In this document: in pieces, positions 7,454 through 14,853 of the stretch | How the letters are laid out: the number at the start of each line of letters is the position of its first letter | Numbering within the stretch: the stretch's first letter is position 1 | Source of the DNA: an uncultured Collinsella sp. | Lineage (GTDB): Bacteria; Actinomycetota; Coriobacteriia; Coriobacteriales; Coriobacteriaceae | Length of the DNA stretch: 31,831 bases | NCBI GenBank assembly: GCA_958346935.1 | Contig: CATVTM010000016.1 | Span: 1-31,831, forward strand | Reading direction: 5' to 3' | The notes under the pieces: generated by a model | The model's database searches: none | What the model was told of the DNA's origin: nothing | Seen by the model: only the letters and a program-made list of their open reading frames with translations | Position numbers and translations under genes: made by a program

Positions 7454-8917
7454 CTACTCGTCGTGCTTCTCCTCGCGGCGTGCAGCAGCGCGGGCTTCGT
7501 GGATGCCCTTGATCGCGGCATGGCGAGCCGTTCGGGCATCATGGATGGCGTCGCGAGCCTCGGCGGTCGTCGCTTTGGCAGAGCGCAACTTGGCGGCCAG
7601 ATCGGGGTTGGTTTCGGCGACCGCGGTAATCGCGGGGCCGTCGAGCTCCTCTTGCGTGGGCTCGGCCAAAAAGTCGATAGCATACTGGGCGGCCACCATG
7701 GAGCCCTTTGCCAGCACGGTCTCGTCGATCTTGTAGAAGCAGGAATGTTGGGCGTACGTGGCGCCATTCTTGGGGTTGCGCGTACCTACAAAGGCGAGCA
7801 CGCCCGGTACGCGACGCAGGTACTCCGAAAAATCCTCGCCCGAAAGCGTGCCGCGATAATGGCCTTGGCCGGTGGGGCCCAGGCACTTGATTACAGCCTG
7901 ACGGCAGCGCTCGCTCGAGGCGGCGTCGTTTTCGACCTTGTAGTTGGCGATGGTGTAGTCGGTGAGCTCTGCCTCGGCGCCCAAGGCGGCCGCAGTATGC
8001 TCCACGATGCGGCGCATAAGCTCCGGCATTTCCTCGTGGGTCGAATCGCCGTAGGTGCGCACTGTGCCGGCGAGGTAGGCCGTGCCGGCGATAACGTTGC
8101 GCGCGGTGCCGCCGTGCAGCTCGCCGACGGTGATGACGGCCGGCTCGTAGGGGCTGATTTCGCGCGAGACGATGGTCTGCAGGGCGTTGACAATCTCGGC
8201 GGCAACCATAACGGCGTCGTGGCCGCGCTGGGGCATGGCGCCATGGCACGAGGTGCCGCGAACGTCGATGCGGAACCAGTCGGTGTTTGCCATGCGTGGG
8301 CCGGGCTCGCAGCTTACGGTGCCGGCGTCGACCTCGCTCCAGATGTGCGCGGCGTAGGCGCCGTCGACGCCGTCGAGCACACCCGTGCCAATCATGAGTT
8401 TGGCGCCCTGGCCGTTTTCCTCGCTGGGCTGGAATACGATGCGAATCTCGCCGTGGATGTCATCGGTCATGTGGCGCAGAATCTGCAGCGTGCCGAGCAT
8501 CATGGCGATGTGGCAGTCATGGCCGCAGGCGTGCATGCAGCCCTCGTTGACGCTGGCGAACTCCTCGCTGGTCTGCTCGGTGACGGGCAGGGCGTCGATG
8601 TCGGCGCGCAGCAGGATGCGGCGGCGTGGCGTGCCGTCCTCGCGATAGGCGTCGGGTGCGGTGCCGCGAAGGGTCGCCACAAGGCCCGTCTTAAGGGGAC
8701 GCTCGTAGGGGATATTCATGGCGTCGAGCTGGTTGGCGATGTCAGAAGTCGTGCGCTCCTCGGCGAGGCTCAGCTCCGGGTGCTTATGGAAGTGGCGGCG
8801 CTGCTTGATGATATAGGGTTCAAACTCGGTAGCGATATCTTTGATGGCTGCGGTGACGTCGTCAGCCGCGCGAGCCTCGGTCGCCGCCATAATCTGCTGT
8901 GCCTTGGTCTTCGTCAT
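7454..8917 (-). CDS. M20 family metallo-amidohydrolase
   Basis: M20D-type amidohydrolases hydrolyse N-acyl or amide bonds of amino-acid conjugates (hippurate, N-acetyl-diaminopimelate, indole-acetyl amino acids). The 487-residue protein shows the family pattern: RRHFHKHPELS (about 40-50), RADIDALPV (104-112), metal-site EGCMHACGHDCHIAMMLG (125-142, with the metal-binding Cys at 131), QPSEENGQGAKLMI, and GTLSGEDFSEY near the C-terminal lid. The start at 8917 is preceded on the minus strand by AAGGAG; the frame stays open further upstream but would overlap the divergent gene. About 55 extra C-terminal residues, very rich in Ala, Arg and Glu, form a probable long helix not typical of the family. 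The exact substrate cannot be read from sequence. Confidence 0.88.
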   Translation of the reverse strand: MTKTKAQQIMAATEARAADDVTAAIKDIATEFEPYIIKQRRHFHKHPELSLAEERTTSDIANQLDAMNIPYERPLKTGLVATLRGTAPDAYREDGTPRRRILLRADIDALPVTEQTSEEFASVNEGCMHACGHDCHIAMMLGTLQILRHMTDDIHGEIRIVFQPSEENGQGAKLMIGTGVLDGVDGAYAAHIWSEVDAGTVSCEPGPRMANTDWFRIDVRGTSCHGAMPQRGHDAVMVAAEIVNALQTIVSREISPYEPAVITVGELHGGTARNVIAGTAYLAGTVRTYGDSTHEEMPELMRRIVEHTAAALGAEAELTDYTIANYKVENDAASSERCRQAVIKCLGPTGQGHYRGTLSGEDFSEYLRRVPGVLAFVGTRNPKNGATYAQHSCFYKIDETVLAKGSMVAAQYAIDFLAEPTQEELDGPAITAVAETNPDLAAKLRSAKATTAEARDAIHDARTARHAAIKGIHEARAAARREEKHDE

Positions 8918-8968
8918 GGTCGATTTGCTCCTTGCTGGGTTGATCGCAAAATCGTACAGGCTCTCTTC

Positions 8969-8998
8969 AGTATGCCACCTGCCGCTAGGGCTGGTAAA
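8969..8998 (-). promoter_or_regulatory. Candidate promoter of the M20 gene
   Basis: On the minus strand TTTACC (8998-8993), an 18-bp spacer, then CATACT (8974-8969), about 50 bp upstream of the start. It lies in the 168-bp divergent intergenic region shared with the gene at 9086. On the plus strand a TACACT at 9042-9047 is a possible -10 for that neighbour. Confidence 0.4.
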
Positions 8999-9085
8999 GT
9001 TGCCGTTTGCCGCTTGGGGTTTTGTTACAAGGGCGGGGGAGTACACTCGGGGGTGTTGAATTTCCTGCCAGAGATGGGGATGCCC

Positions 9086-10723
9086 ATGCAACATATCGAT
9101 CGGATTATCCGTTCCAAGAACGTCTTTACCGCCCAAGACGGCATCGATGCCGCCCGCGAGTTGGCGATCGCCATCGCGGGTGATCGCATCGTCGCGGTCG
9201 GCGCGCCCGATGACGTGATTGCCGCCGCCCCTGCCGCCGCGCCAGTTGTCGACTACGGCGAGCAGTTTGTCTGCCCCGGTTTCCATGACGCTCATCTGCA
9301 TTTCTTCCATACCTCGGTCGGTTCCTCGCCGTACATGCTCATGGATATGGGCACGTCCGAGGCGGCGCTGGTGCAACATGCGCTCGAGTTTTCCCAGGAC
9401 CTGCCCGACGACGCTTGGGTTGTGACACAGGGCTGGCGCGATTACCGTTGGGACCCGCCCGAGCATCCAACCAAGGCGTCGCTCGATGCGGCATTCCCCG
9501 ATCGTCCCTGCGTTATGTATTCGGGCGACGGACACACGCTTTGGCTCAACAGCAGCGCACTCGATGCACTCGGCGTCACGCGCGACAGCGAGTCACCAGC
9601 GGGCGGTAGCTACGACAAGGACGCAAACGGCGAGCTCACGGGTATCGCTCACGAGGCGGCTGCCATGCAGCTGCTGCCGCGCTGCCTTGAGTGGCTGGGC
9701 GAAGATCGCATCGCAAGCGCTTACGCCGATCAAATGAGGCGTATGGCCGAGCAGGGCATCACCTCGATATGCGATATGTCGCTCATGCCCATGCCGGGCT
9801 GCGATTTTATCCGCGACGACGTCTACGACAAACTGCAGGCAGCCGGCAAGTTGGGCATCCGAGCCCATCTGTTCCCCACGCTGTTGGATGACCAGTCACG
9901 CTTGGAAGAGCTGCAGACCCGCTACGCGAACAACGCGCTGCTCTCGGCGCCAGGCTTTAAGCAGTTCTTCGACGGCGTGTCGAGCGAACACACGGCCTAT
10001 CTCACCGAGCCCTATACCAACCCGCGCTTCCCGGGCGACCAGGGCCGTCTGACAGTTCCTGCCGAGCGTATGCGTAAGCTGGTTCTGGCGGCCGCGGAGC
10101 GCGGCCACACCGTGCGCATCCACGTCATCGGCGACGGTGCCATCCATGCCGCGCTCGATATCTTTGAGGAGGCCGCCGAACTGTACGGACTGCCCCAGCA
10201 CGGCCATAACACGCTCGAGCACCTGGAGAACCTCTTGCCCGAGGACATCGATCGTCTACGCAAGCTTAACGTCGTTGCCTCGAGCCAGCCCTGTCACATT
10301 ACACTCGACCCGGGCGGCCCCGAGCGCGATCTGGGCCTGGAACGCAGCCGCATCATGTGGCCGTTTGCGACCTATAAGCAGCGCGGCATCCGCCAAGCCT
10401 TCGGCACCGATAGCCCCATCACAGCTGTTACAAGCATGAACGTGCTCTACACGGCTATCACGCGCCAGGATCCCAAAAGCCACTGGCCCGAGGGCGGCTG
10501 GTTACCGAGCGAGCGCATCGATGCAGCAACAGCCCTGCGCAACTACACCCTGGGCAGCGCCTATGCAGCGGGCGACGAGCAAAACCTCGGCAGCTTGGAG
10601 CCCGGCAAGTATGCCGACCTGGTAGTCCTGGACCAAAACCCGCTCACCATCGACCCCCAAGAGCTCCAGGCTACCAAGGTTCAGACCACCTACCTGGCAG
10701 GCAACTTGATTTACGAGCGCTAA
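9086..10723 (+). CDS. YtcJ-like metal-dependent amidohydrolase (Amidohydro_3)
   Basis: A 545-residue member of the amidohydrolase superfamily, YtcJ/NfdA-like branch, whose tested members cleave formamide, urea or amide-type bonds. The N-terminal strand domain runs into PGFHDAHLHFFHT with the metal-binding HxH at residues 70 and 72. Later motifs include GWRDYRWDPP, HVIGDGAIHAAL, HLENLLPEDIDRL, the catalytic-type FGTDSPI, and a C-terminal GSLEPGKYADLVVLDQNPL. Three in-frame ATGs (9074, 9080, 9086) are possible. I prefer 9086, because GGGG lies about 6 bp before it and the domain begins directly after. The open frame extends over 1.7 kb upstream, but that part is antisense to the M20 gene. The divergent pairing with the M20 amidohydrolase suggests a shared catabolic role, which is inference. 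Confidence 0.85.
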   Translation: MQHIDRIIRSKNVFTAQDGIDAARELAIAIAGDRIVAVGAPDDVIAAAPAAAPVVDYGEQFVCPGFHDAHLHFFHTSVGSSPYMLMDMGTSEAALVQHALEFSQDLPDDAWVVTQGWRDYRWDPPEHPTKASLDAAFPDRPCVMYSGDGHTLWLNSSALDALGVTRDSESPAGGSYDKDANGELTGIAHEAAAMQLLPRCLEWLGEDRIASAYADQMRRMAEQGITSICDMSLMPMPGCDFIRDDVYDKLQAAGKLGIRAHLFPTLLDDQSRLEELQTRYANNALLSAPGFKQFFDGVSSEHTAYLTEPYTNPRFPGDQGRLTVPAERMRKLVLAAAERGHTVRIHVIGDGAIHAALDIFEEAAELYGLPQHGHNTLEHLENLLPEDIDRLRKLNVVASSQPCHITLDPGGPERDLGLERSRIMWPFATYKQRGIRQAFGTDSPITAVTSMNVLYTAITRQDPKSHWPEGGWLPSERIDAATALRNYTLGSAYAAGDEQNLGSLEPGKYADLVVLDQNPLTIDPQELQATKVQTTYLAGNLIYER

Positions 10724-10742
10724 GTATTCATGCCGTACCGTT

Positions 10743-10796
10743 AAGCGCGGCTCGGGCAGCCTTTTTGGGATAGCGCTCGAGCCGCGTTTGCGTTTT
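10743..10796 (+). terminator. Terminator of the YtcJ-like gene
   Basis: Arms AAGCGCGGCTCG (10743-10754) and CGAGCCGCGTTT (10778-10789) pair over 12 bp with one G-T wobble. A TTTT follows at 10793-10796. The loop is long (23 nt). Confidence 0.65.
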
Positions 10797-10978
10797 GGTG
10801 GGGATCCGCCATGAGCGTCCCTGCTCTGTTGGATTTGGGTGCGGGGCGGAGGTGCTGCTGCCCCGCGCTCAATTTGGACACCAGCAATGATATCTCTTGG
10901 TGTTTTGCATACTTCCCATTACAGATTGCATAAAAAGGCTGGGATGTCCTTCCTGATCCTGATGTACCCCCGCCCGTG

Positions 10979-11216
10979 CCGTGCAAAAAACGGAGTATTC
11001 AGCACCGCGAGCTCTGCCGGTGCCGCTGCGGCTGAGTAACGTTGCGGAGATTGACGTCATTTTGGGCTCCGGTACGGCGCGAAGCATGCCTTTTTGTCCT
11101 GGCGGGGTTTGCCTGCCGACTCAAATCGCCGGTCGAAGGCGTCCTTGGGACCAATATGGTGTGTCCGGCGTGTATGCAGCCGTCCTGGCTTGCTGAATAC
11201 TCCCAAAAATGCACGG
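10979..11216. repeat. Interrupted inverted repeat with 26-bp ends
   Basis: The left end (10979-11004) and right end (11191-11216) are inverted copies sharing CCGTGCA and GGAGTATTCAGCA. The six bases between these blocks do not match. The 186 bp between the arms show no gene. It could be a decayed small mobile element or a paired structural element. Confidence 0.6.
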
Positions 11217-11277
11217 TGCTCCCCAGGGGACCCGTGCGCGCAGCGAAAACCATGCCCATGTCGCTATCCGCATCGCC

Positions 11278-11521
11278 ATTTTGCTGCACTGACTTTTCTG
11301 AATGTCGGGCCCGAATTAGTTAACCTGCCTCCCGTGTGGCTCCGGAGGGGCGGGGCATAAGGTTTATCGCGAGTTCCGTACGAGCCGAAGGCCACTTAAT
11401 GTGGCCTTCGTGCGAGCAGGACTGCCCGAGCAGGAAACCTTACGCCCCGCCCCTCCGGAGCCACACGGGAGGCATCGCTAAGTTATCCCCCGGCATTCAG
11501 AAAATCTAAGTGCCAAAAAAT
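11278..11521. repeat. Long nested palindrome upstream of groES
   Basis: An inverted repeat spanning 244 bp. The core arms, 11326-11365 and 11435-11474, pair over 40 bp with a single mismatch. Outer blocks TTTTCTGAATGTCGGG (11294-11309) and its inverted copy at 11489-11504 pair with one mismatch. Weaker symmetry continues to 11278 and 11521. At the apex is a perfect 10-bp hairpin, CGAAGGCCAC/GTGGCCTTCG (11386-11410). It ends about 85 bp before the groES promoter. It is not a simple terminator, since no T-tract follows. Confidence 0.85.
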
Positions 11522-11604
11522 AAGATTTTTTGACTCCGTGTTGTATAACCCGCCATTCGTGGGTACCATTCAACGCGTACGCAAACAAAAAGGGTTAATT
11601 CGCG

Positions 11605-11613
11605 TGGTATAAC
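11605..11613 (+). promoter_or_regulatory. Candidate extended -10 promoter of groESL
   Basis: TGGTATAAC is an extended -10 (TGnTATAAC) lying 28 bp before the groES start, with no good -35. A second TATAAC lies at 11544-11549. Neither CIRCE (HrcA) nor a HAIR-like (HspR) dyad is visible, so heat regulation is unclear. Confidence 0.45.
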
Positions 11614-11641
11614 CGCGCGGCCCAAAAAGGAGGAGACAAGC

Positions 11642-11935
11642 ATGTCGTCTTTGAAGCCGCTTGCAGATCGTGTTCTGGTCAAGCCCGACGAGGCCGAGCA
11701 GAAGACCGCTTCTGGTCTGTATATTGCCAGCAACGCTCAGGAGAAGCCGCAGCGTGGCACCATCGTTGCCGTGGGCGCCGGCAAGGTCAACGACAAGGGT
11801 GAGCGCATCCCCATGGACGTCAAGGTTGGTGACGTTGTCATCTACGGTAAGTTCGGTGGCAACGAGGTCAAGGTCGACGGCGAGAAGTATCTGCTGATGC
11901 GCGCCGACGACATCTACGCTATTGTCGAGGCCTAG
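11642..11935 (+). CDS. groES: Co-chaperonin GroES
   Basis: GroES is the 10-kDa heptameric lid of the GroEL chamber in cytosolic protein folding. The 97-residue length is normal. Visible are LKPLADRVLVKPDEAEQKTASGLYI, containing the mobile loop that contacts GroEL (about residues 17-30), then GTIVAVGAGKV, the roof-loop region, and the C-terminal YLLMRADDIYAIVE. The ATG follows a strong AAGGAGGAG. groEL lies 96 bp downstream in the same orientation. That spacer holds only a weak CGCCGC/GCGGCG hairpin, so co-transcription is expected. Confidence 0.98.
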   Translation: MSSLKPLADRVLVKPDEAEQKTASGLYIASNAQEKPQRGTIVAVGAGKVNDKGERIPMDVKVGDVVIYGKFGGNEVKVDGEKYLLMRADDIYAIVEA

Positions 11936-12031
11936 TCTCGTCAGAATCTCTGATTCGTCTTTGAACGCGCCCGCCGCATAGGACTCGGAAGCGGCGACGC
12001 GAGTCACATTTCTTTTGGAGGATTACCTACC

Positions 12032-13669
12032 ATGGCAAAGAACATTACGTTCAACACCGATGCCCGCGCTAAGCTTGCCAAGGGCGTCAACACTCTGGCC
12101 GACGCCGTTACCGTCACCATGGGCCCCAAGGGCCGCTACGTTGCGCTGCAGCGCACGTTCGGTGCTCCGACCATCACCAACGACGGCGTTTCCGTCGCCA
12201 AGGAGATCGAGCTCGAGGACAACATCGAGAACATGGGCGCTCAGCTGGTGAAGGAGGTCGCCACCAAGACCAACGACACCGTGGGTGACGGCACTACCAC
12301 CGCAACCCTGCTCGCTCAGGCCATCGTCAACGACGGTCTGCGCAACGTCGCCGCTGGCGCCAACCCACTGGCCATCCGTCGCGGCATCGACAAGGCCGTC
12401 AACGCCGCCGTCGCCGAGATGAAGAAGCAGGCCAAGCCGGTCGAGACCAAGGAGCAGATCGCTTCCGTCGGTACCATCTCCGCCGGTGACCCCGAGGTCG
12501 GCGAGAAGATCGCCGAGGCCATGGAGGTCGTGGGCAAGGACGGTGTCATCACCGTCGAGGATTCCCAGACGTTCGACATTACCATCGACACCGTCGAGGG
12601 CATGCAGTTCGACAAGGGCTATGTCTCCGCTTACTTCGTCACGGACAACGACCGCATGGAGGCCGTGATGAAGGATCCGTACATCCTCATCACCGACCAG
12701 AAGATCTCCAGCGTTCAGGACATCATGCCCGTTCTCGAGGCTGTCCAGCGCGCTGGCCGTGGCCTGCTCATCATCGCTGAGGACATCGACGGCGAGGCTC
12801 TGCCTACCCTGGTCCTCAACAAGATCCGTGGCGCCCTCAACGTCTGCGCCGTCAAGGCCCCGGGCTACGGCGATCGCCGCAAGCGCATCCTCGAGGACAT
12901 CGCCGTCCTCACCGGTGGTCAGGCTGCCCTGGACGAGCTGGGCGTGAAGGTTGCTGACATCACCGCCGATATGCTCGGTACCGCCAAGTCCGTCACCATC
13001 TCCAAGGACAACACCGTCGTCGTCGGCGGCGCTGGTTCCAAGGAGGCCATCGACGCCCGTATCGCTCAGATCAAGGGCGAGATGGAGAACACCACCTCTG
13101 ACTTCGACCGCGAGAAGCTCCAGGAGCGCCTGGCCAAGCTCTCCGGTGGCGTTGCCGTCATCAAGGTCGGCGCTGCTACCGAGTCCGAGCTCAAGGAAAT
13201 CAAGCATCGCGTCGAGGACGCCCTGCAGGCTACCCGCGCTGCTGTCGAGGAGGGCATCGTCGCCGGTGGCGGCGTCGCCTTCATGGACGCTGCTCCTGCG
13301 CTCGACGCCGTTGAGCTCGACGACCCCGAGGAGAAGATCGGTGTCGACATCGTCAAGAAGGCTCTGACCGCTCCGGTCGCTACCATCGCCAAGAACGCTG
13401 GCTTTGAGGGCGCTGTCGTGGTCGACAAGGTTGCCGAGCTGCCTGCCGGCCAGGGTCTCAACTCTGCCAACGGCGAGTGGGGCGACATGATTGAGATGGG
13501 CGTCCTCGACCCCGTCAAGGTCAGCCGCGTCACCCTGCAGAACGCTGCTTCTGTCGCCAGCCTGATTCTCATCACCGAGGCTACCGTCTCCGATGTGCCC
13601 AAGAACACTCAGCTTGAGGACGCTATCGCTGCTGCTACCGCTGGTCAGCAGGGCGGCGGTATGTACTAA
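12032..13669 (+). CDS. groEL: Chaperonin GroEL
   Basis: The 60-kDa chaperonin subunit (545 residues) forms the double-ring ATP-driven folding chamber with GroES. Conserved elements include the nucleotide site GPKGRYV (31-37), TNDGVSVAKEIEL (49-61), the ATPase signature GDGTTTATLLAQ (85-96), and the C-terminal Gly/Met tail GGGMY. Start ATG 12032 follows GGAGG. Codon use is extremely biased, as expected for a highly expressed gene, and this produces a long open frame on the opposite strand that is not a gene. There is no sign of a second groEL in the window. The gene is followed by a very large hairpin. Confidence 0.98.
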   Translation: MAKNITFNTDARAKLAKGVNTLADAVTVTMGPKGRYVALQRTFGAPTITNDGVSVAKEIELEDNIENMGAQLVKEVATKTNDTVGDGTTTATLLAQAIVNDGLRNVAAGANPLAIRRGIDKAVNAAVAEMKKQAKPVETKEQIASVGTISAGDPEVGEKIAEAMEVVGKDGVITVEDSQTFDITIDTVEGMQFDKGYVSAYFVTDNDRMEAVMKDPYILITDQKISSVQDIMPVLEAVQRAGRGLLIIAEDIDGEALPTLVLNKIRGALNVCAVKAPGYGDRRKRILEDIAVLTGGQAALDELGVKVADITADMLGTAKSVTISKDNTVVVGGAGSKEAIDARIAQIKGEMENTTSDFDREKLQERLAKLSGGVAVIKVGAATESELKEIKHRVEDALQATRAAVEEGIVAGGGVAFMDAAPALDAVELDDPEEKIGVDIVKKALTAPVATIAKNAGFEGAVVVDKVAELPAGQGLNSANGEWGDMIEMGVLDPVKVSRVTLQNAASVASLILITEATVSDVPKNTQLEDAIAAATAGQQGGGMY

Positions 13670-13695
13670 GGCCGACAAGGTCTAGAACTCCCACC

Positions 13696-13839
13696 GGGGA
13701 TCCGGGGGCGGGACGGGGACTTCTCTCCGGAACGTCCTCGGACATGCAAAGAGGCTCCGCATCGCGCTTCGCGCTGCGGAGCCTCTTTGCGTCCTGCGGA
13801 ATGTTCCGGAGAGAAACCCCGTCCCGCCCCCGGATCCCC
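13696..13839. repeat. Long inverted repeat downstream of groEL, enclosing the terminator
   Basis: The left arm 13696-13733 (38 nt) and right arm 13803-13839 (37 nt) pair almost completely, differing only by a one- or two-base change in the middle. They are very G/C-rich (GGGGATCCGGGGGCGGGAC...). Between them sits a separate perfect hairpin at 13746-13790. The design, with outer arms near 38-40 nt and a short apex hairpin, matches the palindrome upstream of groES, but the sequences are unrelated. Confidence 0.88.
13746..13790. terminator. Terminator-like hairpin after groEL
   Basis: Perfect 16-bp arms GCAAAGAGGCTCCGCA (13746-13761) and TGCGGAGCCTCTTTGC (13775-13790), with an inner GCGC-TTC-GCGC extension. 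The A-rich and T-rich ends make it a plausible bidirectional terminator. Confidence 0.75.
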
Positions 13840-13870
13840 TACGTTCACGGCCTTGAGGTCGGCGGGCGGA

Positions 13871-13983
13871 AAAGGACGTGGTTGTTGGGGAGACATGTCC
13901 CGGCTGCTGTTTCGCGCTTTGCGCGAAAGGCGCATCACTTTGGCGTGGACGGAGAACGTGGTCGTCGCGTTAACTTGTCCCGG
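13871..13983 (+). repeat. Two imperfect direct repeats, 80 bp apart, before the riboswitch
   Basis: Copy 1 (about 13871-13903) and copy 2 (about 13951-13983) share ACGTGGT-GT-G and end in TGTCCCGG, with about two thirds of bases identical. The spacer contains a perfect 8-bp hairpin, TTTCGCGC/GCGCGAAA (13910-13928). They may be paired protein-binding sites or repeat debris. No gene overlaps them. Confidence 0.45.
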
Positions 13984-14049
13984 GCGTATTTCTGGAGCGT
14001 TTCCCCCACCACAAATTACCCTTGGCATACTTGCGCGAAAGCCTGCTGG

Positions 14050-14058
14050 TGCTACACT
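14050..14058 (+). promoter_or_regulatory. Candidate extended -10 promoter of the ribU operon
   Basis: TGCTACACT (TGn plus TACACT) with a weak TTGCGC 16 bp upstream (14031-14036). Transcription would begin near 14065, just before the FMN aptamer. Confidence 0.5.
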
Positions 14059-14072
14059 TGCAATTGCTGTTT

Positions 14073-14252
14073 CAGGGCGGGGTGGAATTCCCCACTGGCG
14101 GTAAATCGGGCGGTGTCAAAGGGACGCCGTGGCGCAGGTGAGGTGTCTGCGACCGAGCCGATGAGTCCGCGACCCGTGCGTGTGTTGGTTCGCATGCCGG
14201 CTGAACTGGTGAGATCCCAGTACCAACGGTTAGAGTCCGGATGAAAGAGGCA
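14073..14252 (+). ncRNA. FMN riboswitch (RFN element)
   Basis: A classic RFN aptamer that binds flavin mononucleotide and lowers expression of downstream riboflavin genes. The conserved blocks appear in order: GGGCGGGGTGGAATTCCCCA then CTGGCGGTAAA at the 5' side, GATGAGTCCGCGACCC in the middle, GGCTGAACTGGTGAGAT then CCAGTACC, and ACGGTTAGAGTCCGGATGAA then AGAGGC at the 3' side. The aptamer ends only about 10 bp before the ribU ATG, and AGAGGCAGGTG is both the 3' strand of the closing helix and the likely ribosome site. This indicates control of translation initiation rather than a separate terminator. Confidence 0.96.
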
Positions 14253-14262
14253 GGTGATCTTA

Positions 14263-14853
14263 ATGTCTGAACAGTCGCAGCATATCCATTTTGAGAACAC
14301 GAATAGGTGGAGCACCAAACAGCTCGTTACCATGGCGTTAATGTGCGCCTTGGGCGCCCTGTTTATGTACGTCCAGCTGCCCATTCTTCCTTCGGCGCCG
14401 TTTTTGACGTATGACCCGTCGCTGGTGCCGGCGATGGTGTGCGGGTTTGCATATGGTCCCGGTGCCGGTACCGCTGTTGCCGCTATGGCTATCGTTATCC
14501 ATGCACTCACTACGGGTGACTGGGTCGGCGCGCTTATGAACCTGGTTGCCACGCTGGGTTACATTCTGCCCGCGGCTATCGTTTACCAGAAGATGCACAC
14601 CTATAAGGGTGCCGTGATTGGCCTGGTGCTCGGCGTCATTGCCGCTACAGCGCTGTCTATGGTCGCAAACCTTACCATTGGCGTATGGTTCTGGTATGGC
14701 TCGGCCGATGTGATTCTGCCGCTCATGCTTCCCGCTGTTTTGCCGTTTAACCTCATCAAGACCGTGCTTAACTCGGTACTCACGCTGGCGGTGTACAAGG
14801 CGGTCTCTAATCTCATCACGCCCAAGAAGGACCAGGTCAAAGGCCGCGCATGA
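14263..14853 (+). CDS. ribU: Riboflavin ECF transporter S component RibU
   Basis: RibU is the membrane substrate-binding subunit of an energy-coupling-factor transporter that imports riboflavin. The 196-residue protein has six predicted hydrophobic segments. It carries S-component features such as KQLVTMALMCALGALFMYVQ in the first helix and the substrate-contacting LPILPSAPFLTYDPSLVP region. Start ATG 14263 is chosen because the overlapping GTG at 14254 lies within the ribosome site. The stop overlaps the ATPase start (ATGA, 4 bp). The FMN riboswitch directly upstream is strong independent evidence for riboflavin as the substrate. Confidence 0.93.
   Translation: MSEQSQHIHFENTNRWSTKQLVTMALMCALGALFMYVQLPILPSAPFLTYDPSLVPAMVCGFAYGPGAGTAVAAMAIVIHALTTGDWVGALMNLVATLGYILPAAIVYQKMHTYKGAVIGLVLGVIAATALSMVANLTIGVWFWYGSADVILPLMLPAVLPFNLIKTVLNSVLTLAVYKAVSNLITPKKDQVKGRA

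Larger units (their letters stand above)
10797..11641. other. 850-bp gene-free region rich in inverted repeats, upstream of groES
   Basis: No reading frame here has a credible ribosome site or recognisable protein; the short frames on both strands look like chance. The region holds a small hairpin (ACACCA/TGGTGT, near 10879-10903), an interrupted inverted repeat (10979-11216), a long nested palindrome (11278-11521) and the groES promoter and leader. No CIRCE element (TTAGCACTC/GAGTGCTAA) is present. Confidence 0.7.

Noticed and set aside
7370..10723. A 1117-residue open frame on the plus strand
   Set aside because: Its first half is antisense to a convincing M20 amidohydrolase with its own ribosome site. 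Only the part from about 9086 encodes a recognisable protein.
10999..11289. Short open frames in the gap before groES
   Set aside because: No ribosome sites, no motifs, and they overlap inverted repeats on both strands.
11522..11641. CIRCE or HAIR heat-shock operator before groES
   Set aside because: No TTAGCACTC/GAGTGCTAA or CTTGAGT/ACTCAAG dyad can be found.
12023..13678. A 551-residue open frame opposite groEL
   Set aside because: Composition is typical of the antisense of strongly biased GC-rich codons; it has no motifs and lies wholly opposite an unambiguous gene.
13744..14244. A 166-residue open frame between groEL and ribU
   Set aside because: It crosses a terminator hairpin and the FMN riboswitch and has no recognisable protein features.
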